Source: Ascochyta rabiei | Lineage: Eukaryota; Ascomycota; Dothideomycetes; Pleosporales; Didymellaceae | Length of the DNA stretch: 64,000 bases | Reading direction: 5' to 3' | NCBI RefSeq assembly: GCF_004011695.2 | Contig: NC_082412.1 | Location: forward strand, 1,240,001-1,304,000 | Shown: piece after piece, positions 57,114-64,000 of the stretch | How the letters are laid out: the number at the start of each line of letters is the position of its first letter | Position numbering within the stretch: the first letter of the stretch is position 1 | Translations under genes and position numbers: made by a program | Notes under the pieces: generated by a model | What the model was told of the DNA's origin: nothing | The model's database searches: none | What the model saw: the letters and a program-made list of their open reading frames with translations, nothing else

Positions 57114-57738
57114 TACTGATACCTAGCCTTCAATGACTCATGAGTTGCCTTCTAGCCATGAAGAGGGTATAATTCAGCAGGGTTCTAGGGCACAGATCAT
57201 AAAGAGCGAATAGTCAGGCGAACTCAAGGGGGCTTAAATGATGGGGCCTTGGAATTAGGGAGGTGCGGCGCGTTGCATCCTTGTCCAGATTGCCACTTTC
57301 AATACTATGCGAACTATCCCTGCTTCGGTTGTGTCTTGATTCAATCTGTGAATAACCAATCGGCCAATTACGAGCGCTGGTGCTAGTAGGGCACTGTCAC
57401 TCCGCGGTAAATAAGAGCAATTTTGGGAAATTAGCGTTTTGAGATGCTACGGCTAGTTCCGGCGGTCTAACACGATAAAAGGCTATAGGCTCGCGGTACC
57501 GGTAGCCGCACGTCCCCACGTAGATGGGGAACGTATGTTCCGTCCCAAGCGCATGATGCACTCTAGGCGCGTGCGTCAAGTGGACTAGCCCATTTCTGGT
57601 GCTAATCCCTGATGCCCCCTGGAAACTTACAGAGCTACAGGCCACATCAAGTCAACGCTTTACAGTGTTCAGAAATTAATAATAGTTTGCACTCTGAGAC
57701 TTGATCGCTAGAACTCAGTGAAACCCCTAACACCGAGC
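57114..57738. other. Intergenic, no gene supported
   Basis: About 620 bp. The frame at 57397-57645 minus has no recognisable features. Confidence 0.5.
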
Positions 57739-58230
57739 TTATATAAACATCTTCAGACCTTCTGTTCTTATGCTATTACTAACATACAATGCCTTCCTTT
57801 TCTCGCTTGGAAGGTATTCATAAGTTGTTATCCACTTTCCTTCATCTGAAGACTGATCGTTCTCGAGCTTAGTCTTTCGCAAAACCTTAGACACCTCTTC
57901 TTCTTTGATCGTAGTTAGGCCTGGCATGAAAGAATTACGCCTAGAAGTAACGAATAACTTCGACTTTGGTGCTGGACATGGTGGTGGAGGCAGGAATAAA
58001 GTAACTCCTATCTCGTTGGAGGTGATAGACTCCACCTGGATCCTGTGGCGTGACATTAAACTGGCAAGGCTTCTCACTCGAGCGCAAAGAATATTTCCTG
58101 CTGCTCTAGACCTAAGGTTTTCTTCGTCTTCTGTACAATCAAGAATATGTTTTACCACATGCCGCTCTGGGATCGCAAATCTAACAGTAAGATCGTTCAA
58201 ACGTCTAAAGCAGGGATAACTAGGGTACAT
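57739..58230 (-). CDS. Orphan protein, 163 aa
   Basis: ATG 58230 to stop 57739; the longer frame to 58260 begins with GTG. Basic N-terminus, a proline run (FLPPPPCPAP) in the middle and a Lys/Glu-rich C-terminal part (EEEVSKVLRKTKLENDQSS). No domain, signal peptide or membrane segment is recognised. Reading upstream, a further 5' exon is possible. Confidence 0.4.
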   Translation of the reverse strand: MYPSYPCFRRLNDLTVRFAIPERHVVKHILDCTEDEENLRSRAAGNILCARVRSLASLMSRHRIQVESITSNEIGVTLFLPPPPCPAPKSKLFVTSRRNSFMPGLTTIKEEEVSKVLRKTKLENDQSSDEGKWITTYEYLPSEKRKALYVSNSIRTEGLKMFI

Positions 58231-58439
58231 GTTGGACCAGCAACGAGGAGGATCTTGCACTGTTTGTCATATATCGACACTGCTACAACATAGCACCGCT
58301 TAGAGGATACGAGAAACTGGTTGCTGCGTGTATAAAATAGCAAGTACAATAACTGTTTAGTATGAATTCTGTATACAGAAAGTTGGCAGGACATAAAAGA
58401 CAGCCCGCAAACACTCTCTTATCCTCTCTACAACCCACT

Positions 58440-59002
58440 ATGCATGCAAGGAAGATTATCCCCGTGATAATTGGGCTAGGAGCTGCTCAGATAGTCCCCT
58501 TTGACTACACCCTGCCAGTTCTTTACAGTCCGATCAATCAAGTGAAAGCCGGACAAGAGCTTCACTACCAGTACGTGTTACCGCTTTTGCATTCAGAAAT
58601 TCTTCTCACAAGACTCTAGGCTTGTCAATGCCCGAAACTTAACGTGTCAGGCAACCATAACCTTTTCCCACGACACGTTTCTGTCTATTGCTACTATTGT
58701 AAAACCTAGAAACTGTGCTGGGGATCAAACTGCTGTTCTTAAGATACCTGACAGCGTGCCTAACGGAGTTGCAGGCCTGGAATGGTGAGAATAGCTCGCG
58801 TCGCCCTTTGTGATTTCACTTACGACAGACTAGGCAATGCTCAGGAATCGATGGAACATCTGTGGACCTGTTCATCATATCTGGAGGTTCTGGAGATGCA
58901 GAAAAGCTTGCTACAGACGGTGAAGGCGGATACTTGGAAGTGCATTGTCGCAATAACGTTACCAGAACAAATCATGTGTCGCCACTTACCTCCTGTTTGT
59001 AG
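58440..59002 (+). CDS. Small secreted Cys-containing protein, three exons, 154 aa
   Basis: Exons 58440-58570, 58620-58784 and 58834-59002 keep phase; both introns are 49 nt with GTACGT and GTGAGA donors. The start MHARKIIPVIIGLGAAQIVP is a plausible signal peptide. The mature part has five Cys (LTCQATITF, RNCAGDQ, LEWQCSGIDG, LEVHCRNN, LTSCL) and beta-rich sequence (VLKIPDSVPNGVAGLEW). No transmembrane helix or GPI tail. The layout fits a small secreted protein of the effector-candidate kind; no enzyme family is recognised. An upstream ATG at 58362 adds 26 residues but hides the signal peptide, so 58440 is preferred. Confidence 0.65.
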
Positions 59003-59817
59003 AGTCTTAGCTGTATAAATTGCATTTCCATCCTATATGTGGATTAAACCCCCAGTCGATTGATTAACGCGCTACTCTACCCTAGTACTCCCTAATACCA
59101 CTTTAGATACTAGAGAAGAAGAAGAGCATGCTGCCTTGTGAGGTGTTTCTTAGCCAAAAGTCCGTTTTGAGAGAACCAGCATCCCACTGATCACTCTTCG
59201 TGGTTATTAGGCTCACTGGCCCTCGACTGTAGGATACGTAATACCTGTCTCAAGTGTGACTTGCAGTCCGCGGACATAAGAAATGAAACATTTGATCTCA
59301 AAGCGGCGGTGAAGGCTCGGCACAACATTCCTAGCAGCTTGGCAGCTAAGCGCTTGCCATGATTTAATTTTGTCCTGCAATTGTGCTGGATTGAGACTAG
59401 CATATCTCACAACGCTGAAACTGATGCTCTGTTACGGCTTACTGTAAGCTCGCTAAAGCTAGCTTCCTTCTATGCGCCCTGAGCATCTCCGATGCAGATG
59501 GACCACAGCTTCCCAGCTCCTGCAAAGCTATGAAAATTCTGTCTGTATCCTAACGCAGGGTATGAAACTACCGGATGTTCTGGTGGTTGGTCGCTAAAGT
59601 GTAGGGTTGAGCAATTAGAACTCCAAACAGCAGAGTTGTTCTTATGCACCGGTTTTCCTGGGGGCAGGGGTGATGTTGCACGTGTTTACTACTTTGCCCT
59701 GCGACCCAATATCTGCTTGTTTCACATACTTGGATAAGAGTAATGTCAGGAGCATAGACTGGTGAAGAACAATTTTGTATTGATTACAGTAAAACCTATC
59801 TACAGCATATTACTATG
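59003..59817. other. Intergenic, nothing recognised
   Basis: About 815 bp with short frames only. It contains the 3' regions of the secreted-protein gene and of the cupredoxin gene. Confidence 0.55.
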
Positions 59818-60591
59818 TTACAAGAACACTACATAAAAACCTGCAAGTAAGCTTACACCTATTACAAATTTCTTGTCTGTTATAGATCTTCCGTCTCCAC
59901 CGTTTGAAATAGGTGGAGATAAAGCGATAGAGCTTGACCTAACACTAGCCGAGATCGTTCCAGTTGTTGGTGCTAGAACAGTCCTGTTCTGAGAGAAACC
60001 CGATGCCGGCTGCTGGCAGGCAAGTGTGGGTTGAGTCTCTGCGGTGATTGTCGAACGAGCGTTCTCGAAGAATTTGGGATGCGCTCCATCGGGATTCAGG
60101 CTAAAAACCATGCCTGCGTGACAGTGTGATGTCTTGGAACTTTGGGAGCAAAAGAACCACTGCGGGCCTTCCCTGTGAACCTCGTACTCAATGACAAATT
60201 TCCCGCTTAAATTTGCAGGGTTGAAATTCCTGTACCCAGAGTCGAAACCTCCATTGTACTGACATGGAGTTGACAAGTTGCTTTGAGTCAATGTATGGTT
60301 CAAAGCAAGGAAGTTAAACACGATGGTGCTGCCCACCGACGCATTTAGGGAAGAAGGATAAAATGCAAGCTCCCCTCCACCGCCTACATTAACTGTTGGA
60401 GTTGCTCTGGGACTACCAGTATACGTTGAGTTCACCAATCCGGTTGTCTGAGCCGTCTGGTTCCATGCCCACGGTAAGTGCGATGGGCTCGGGTGGCTCC
60501 ACGAACTAGGACCAGCAGTGTTCAAGCTGGACGCGGAAGCCGGCACCGCGAGTGCTAAGACCAGAATGTAAGAAGAGAAATAAAGAGCCAT
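59818..60591 (-). CDS. GPI-anchored cupredoxin-domain surface protein, 257 aa
   Basis: Single exon. Start taken at ATG 60591 because MALYFSSYILVLALAVPASA is a clean signal peptide; ATG 60621 is upstream in frame. The core (about residues 70-175) matches fungal extracellular cupredoxin proteins: GGELAFYPSSLNASVGSTIV, then ALNHTLTQSNLSTPC (His and Cys), then PQWFFCSQ and SHCHAGMVFSLNP (Cys and His). A Ser/Thr-rich linker follows, and a hydrophobic C-terminus (FVIGVSLLAGFYVVFL) fits GPI attachment. It may bind copper at the cell surface or wall; copper binding is family knowledge, not shown here. It is divergent from the large 60907 gene, sharing about 315 bp. Confidence 0.85.
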   Translation of the reverse strand: MALYFSSYILVLALAVPASASSLNTAGPSSWSHPSPSHLPWAWNQTAQTTGLVNSTYTGSPRATPTVNVGGGGELAFYPSSLNASVGSTIVFNFLALNHTLTQSNLSTPCQYNGGFDSGYRNFNPANLSGKFVIEYEVHREGPQWFFCSQSSKTSHCHAGMVFSLNPDGAHPKFFENARSTITAETQPTLACQQPASGFSQNRTVLAPTTGTISASVRSSSIALSPPISNGGDGRSITDKKFVIGVSLLAGFYVVFL

Positions 60592-60779
60592 TGGGATTTC
60601 TTCAACTTTCCAGACACGCATAACAGCGATCTTTATCACTGAAAGGGGCAGGTACGTGTGTCCTGGAATCAGGATTCGGGTTTAGCTTTACCCACCTCTC
60701 ACTTCGTCAATGAAACGGAGACCCTCATACAGGAGCGTGAATTCAGGATGAAGAGGTCGCGAACGCTGCTTGTAGTTGT

Positions 60780-60789
60780 TATATAAAAG
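60780..60789 (+). promoter_or_regulatory. TATA box of the 60907 gene
   Basis: TATATAAAAG, 118 bp before the start codon of the plus-strand gene. It is the clearest TATA element in the window; a C/A-rich leader follows it. Confidence 0.6.
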
Positions 60790-60906
60790 CACCCTCCTGT
60801 ATCAGGTCTACACTGAGTAGAACAAACACAAATTTCTATACTTGAGCCGGACTCAAGCTACTTTTACATTTACAAACACGATATATCGCAGTAATCGTTT
60901 TACACA

Positions 60907-63453
60907 ATGTCTAGTGTTGCTGTTGTTCCTAAGTCTAGCCTGGCATTCTTGAAAAAGGACAAACCCTTAAAGGCAAAGCAGAATAGCAAGCAAAAAGAAG
61001 ATCTTGCAATTAAAGAGAAGAGGAACATAAGAGGCGAGGATAGCGAAGCATCTGACACAGAGCTACGCATTAAATCCAAAGGAAAAGGGAAAGCCAGAGC
61101 AAAAGCGGGAGAGGGCGTTGAAGAAGTGGACAGCGACGCACTGCCCGCGGAGGAAGAAAGTGATGCAGCGGTGAGCGAGAGTGAATTGTCTTCTCACATC
61201 GAATCTGAAAGCGATGAGGGCGCCGATGAAGAAAGCAGAAGCGCAAGGAGAGAGAAAAAGGCTGAAGAAAAACATGCCCGCAGGAAAGCACGAGGGAAGG
61301 AGTATAATGACCAGAGAGATGCCGCAGACAAGAGAGAAGCGGCTATCACAGCCAACGAAGGCTTTTCGAATTATATGAGCCAACGAATGAAGCGAACAGC
61401 GCCTGAGAAACGTCCTGTAACAGTTGAGAAAGAATGGCGAGGCCTGTATCCTTTGCTCAAATTCCTGTGGGTCCCGGGCGGAAAGGCCACACTGTCAGAA
61501 ACCCGGTTCGAGATTTTTAAGCGTGCAAACGAAAACATCGAGCGATACTGTAACCAGATCGTAAATGTTGACGTAGAACACAACACTAGAGCTACTGCGC
61601 TTTATCTAGTAAGGCTAGAGAAACTCGAGAAAGAGCTTGCTGGCCAGTCAGAAAGTACAAAGGTGCTTCGTAGAAAACGGCTGCAAACTAGTTGTGCTAA
61701 GGAGGCAGGGCAGCCAACAAAAGCAGAACTACTCAAGAAGTGGAAGTTTCCAACTGAGGAGCTAACAGGGCAAATCTACTCCATAGAGAAAGCACTAGCG
61801 GAACTCGACCTCCTGCCTTCTGAAGCAGCGTACAATAAGAAGATTGCAGAGTTTAATCAGCAGCTCGCGGTGTCTTCTAGTTCCAGGAAAGCTGCCAAGA
61901 AAACTGCTAAGAAGAATGCTATTTTGGTAGACAAGAAGGCTGAACTTGAGAAGCAACTGGCATCCCGGAAGAACAAGAAGATGAAACTTTTCCAAACAGC
62001 CTTGATATTTCTCGACAACCTACAAGAGAAGGGGATCCCACCAACCCAAGTTTTGAGCAATCGCGCAGAGACTGTGTTCCATGATCTTGTTTCAAGTTCT
62101 CGCGAGAACCTGCAGCTTTACAACGCACTAAAAGAGGAAATGGAGAGGCCAACGCTTGAGCAGCTTGACGAATGGAACACAGCCATTGAACCAATGTGCA
62201 ACTTTGTTTCCCGCATGGAGAGAGATGATATGGTAACAGAACAGTCTATTGCAGAGGCGGGAGTCTTCTTCAGGGATCTGGATAAGATCAATCAGTCCAT
62301 CGCGGTTCTGGGAGAGAACGATAACTCCTTGCCTATGTCCATACTGAAAGAAATATTTGAAAAGTATCAGGACGGACATCAACGGCAAGTGAAGGTCAGC
62401 ATCGCAAGGCTTATGGACGAACTTCGTCGGCAAGAGGCAGCGGTAGGTGTAGTGCGCGCTATAGAGCTCGGAGAGATGCCAGCCCATCATCGTGTTCAAC
62501 CAGAGATTGAACCTCCATCCAGTCCAGCCACGGCAAATCCAATTGCTAAGTCTACAGTAACTCCACCTACTGGAGCTACAGCAGTCGTTGCAAATTCTAT
62601 TACTGGAACCTCACACATTACCGGTACCAACTTGTCAGAAGATGTGCTCCGGAATCTTGACATCACTTCGATGACGTTAGGACCAAGTGTAACTGAGATG
62701 TTTCAGTATGAAGACGGCATGACAGAGCATGGGCCTCTAATAGCAACGAGAGTAGGCATAACAGATAATGCAAGGCTCAACCGTTACTTTGTCAACGCTG
62801 GCTTGGATGCGCCAGACATGGAGTACCTCAAAGTCCTGAAAGGAAGCGATCTGGGACCAGGTGGCGCAGAGCAGCTGGCTGACCAGAAAGTGGTTAACTT
62901 TGACATCAAGCAACGAAAGAAAGATATTAAAGGAGATCACCCAATCCGGAGCATCGGCCCAGTCGTGGTGATGCCTCGAGCAGAGGGCTACGTGCGCCGC
63001 GGAGTGAAAGAACGTCGTCAAGATGCTTACATCAAGGTGGTTTACAAGGATGTACCTGAACCAGACATGCTTTCCAGAACTGAGTTCACGCAACTCGTTG
63101 GGCAACGATTTGGGGAAAAGCAATTCTCAAATCTAATTGGGATTTACGAGAAGAGGCAGCTGTACTTTGAGGCGTGCAAAGTCCAGAAATTGCATCCCAA
63201 GACTAAGCAGCCTCTAACGTCAGATGATCTTCAGCAAACACCCTGGCTCTTTCCGGAGAATGAGCGAAATAACTCCAACGTAGGCAATAGTAGCAACAGT
63301 ATGGATGCCGAAGATAGCGAAGACGATGAAGATCCTCTTCAGGGCGTTGAAATTGTTACAGGTGCTCTTCCTGCTGACATGACAGATCCATTTAAGAAGC
63401 CTCGAGCGCATCTTGTGGGGTCATCACGGGCGTCTTCTTCTAGTCAACTGTAG
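60907..63453 (+). CDS. Large charged nuclear-type protein, 848 aa, single exon
   Basis: ATG 60907 in the context CACAATG, uninterrupted to the stop at 63453. I do not recognise the family. Residues 1-150 are Lys/Glu-rich and disordered with several basic nuclear-type clusters (KSKGKGKARAKA). Residues about 170-215 form a Trp-containing block (EKEWRGLYPLLKFLWVPGGK). The middle is mostly coiled coil (KLEKELAGQSESTKVLRRKR, KKAELEKQLASRKNKK). Residues about 580-770 look globular (DITSMTLGPSVTEMF, IRSIGPVVVMPRAEGYVRRG), followed by an acidic tail. This could be a structural or DNA-associated protein. Its intact long frame beside old repeats suggests selection or recent arrival. Confidence 0.75.
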   Translation: MSSVAVVPKSSLAFLKKDKPLKAKQNSKQKEDLAIKEKRNIRGEDSEASDTELRIKSKGKGKARAKAGEGVEEVDSDALPAEEESDAAVSESELSSHIESESDEGADEESRSARREKKAEEKHARRKARGKEYNDQRDAADKREAAITANEGFSNYMSQRMKRTAPEKRPVTVEKEWRGLYPLLKFLWVPGGKATLSETRFEIFKRANENIERYCNQIVNVDVEHNTRATALYLVRLEKLEKELAGQSESTKVLRRKRLQTSCAKEAGQPTKAELLKKWKFPTEELTGQIYSIEKALAELDLLPSEAAYNKKIAEFNQQLAVSSSSRKAAKKTAKKNAILVDKKAELEKQLASRKNKKMKLFQTALIFLDNLQEKGIPPTQVLSNRAETVFHDLVSSSRENLQLYNALKEEMERPTLEQLDEWNTAIEPMCNFVSRMERDDMVTEQSIAEAGVFFRDLDKINQSIAVLGENDNSLPMSILKEIFEKYQDGHQRQVKVSIARLMDELRRQEAAVGVVRAIELGEMPAHHRVQPEIEPPSSPATANPIAKSTVTPPTGATAVVANSITGTSHITGTNLSEDVLRNLDITSMTLGPSVTEMFQYEDGMTEHGPLIATRVGITDNARLNRYFVNAGLDAPDMEYLKVLKGSDLGPGGAEQLADQKVVNFDIKQRKKDIKGDHPIRSIGPVVVMPRAEGYVRRGVKERRQDAYIKVVYKDVPEPDMLSRTEFTQLVGQRFGEKQFSNLIGIYEKRQLYFEACKVQKLHPKTKQPLTSDDLQQTPWLFPENERNNSNVGNSSNSMDAEDSEDDEDPLQGVEIVTGALPADMTDPFKKPRAHLVGSSRASSSSQL

Positions 63454-64000
63454 CAGAAACGACTATGTGCAGAACGTGGAATAAGTAATATGTAGTCTCT
63501 AGAAATACATTGTGAGAATGTTCTTGCAATTAAGGAATACTTGCCATTGGTCGTAATGGTCTAATTGATGTTCCTTTTTACAACCGCTGTTGCGGCCCTG
63601 GCAGGCACAGACAGACAAAATCTGCGAGCAAGCTACTTAACATGGCACGCCCACCAAATGTAACGACAGCCATCTAGCCGCGACAAAGCAACGCGAGACG
63701 CGACGACGAAGTCCAGACTCCCATTGAGTATTATGGTCGCAATACACAGTTTGCAACATAGTCACTGATGAGCTTCCTGGTAAGGCCATCGTCATCGGAC
63801 ATTGTCTGCAACGTCCCGTATCGACAAGCCCTCGGGCTGAACAGCATCACCTCTCACGCAAATCTCTTCACAGACACCCCGGCATGCTAACAGACCCGCG
63901 CGAAGTTGTATGCCCAATTGATCATCTGACGCTCAGATACGAAGAGCTAAGAGTCAGGGGCTCTGCAGGAACATAAATAGACGGAGCTAGCTGTACCCTA
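63454..64000. other. Right-end intergenic stretch
   Basis: No gene recognised. It holds the 3' region of the 848-aa gene. Confidence 0.5.

Noticed and set aside
1..64000. tRNA, rRNA, CRISPR or bacterial operon features
   Set aside because: None seen; the sequence is eukaryotic with spliceosomal introns.

Overview
The window looks like a chromosomal segment of a filamentous ascomycete (Pezizomycotina, probably Dothideomycetes). The genes carry very short introns (about 43-160 nt) with GT..AG or GC..AG ends and CTAAC/CTGAC-like branch sites. The protein families are typically fungal (Zn2Cys6, SAM/HMG factor, DUF3723, DUF3435, cupredoxin GPI protein). Several old repeats carry stop codons that look like C-to-T changes of Gln or Trp codons, as left by repeat-induced point mutation (RIP). 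No tRNA, rRNA or CRISPR was seen. Everything here was read by eye; no database search was run.

Layout. 1-7.4 kb: GC-rich conserved part with a large cytoskeletal/PH-domain protein (minus) and a uric-acid-pathway decarboxylase (plus). 7.4-13.1 kb: low-complexity DNA, then a decayed DUF3435 tyrosine-recombinase-like gene with C-terminal zinc fingers, then an orphan gene. 13,133-22,672: a complete 9,540-bp CACTA (EnSpm) DNA transposon with matching ends and a TTG target duplication. It carries a Tnp2-type transposase (broken by one extra A), two unknown proteins and a SUMO-like protein. 23.7-28.8 kb: a 5'-truncated Tad/I-like LINE, interrupted by a pogo/Fot1-type element whose inverted repeats and TA duplication are visible. 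28.8-35 kb: a broken Zn2Cys6 factor, an intact five-exon SAM+HMG-box regulator and a broken orphan gene. 35-43.5 kb: sparse, with a small coiled-coil protein, a repeat-containing nuclear-type protein and minisatellites. 43.6-53.3 kb: patatin-like phospholipase (one nonsense codon), divergent intact DUF3723 protein, MADS-like factor, ferric reductase. 53.5-59 kb: small orphan genes, a pseudokinase and a small secreted protein. 59.8-63.5 kb: a GPI-anchored cupredoxin and a large charged nuclear-type protein.

The main reading is that DUF3435 + patatin + DUF3723 + ferric reductase is the signature gene set of Starship giant mobile elements. The DUF3435 relic lies leftmost and points rightward into the other genes, as a captain would. 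The region from about 7.7 kb to at least 53.3 kb is therefore proposed as an old Starship, later hit by RIP and invaded by the CACTA, LINE and pogo elements. The element borders were not found, so this is inference from gene content and order.
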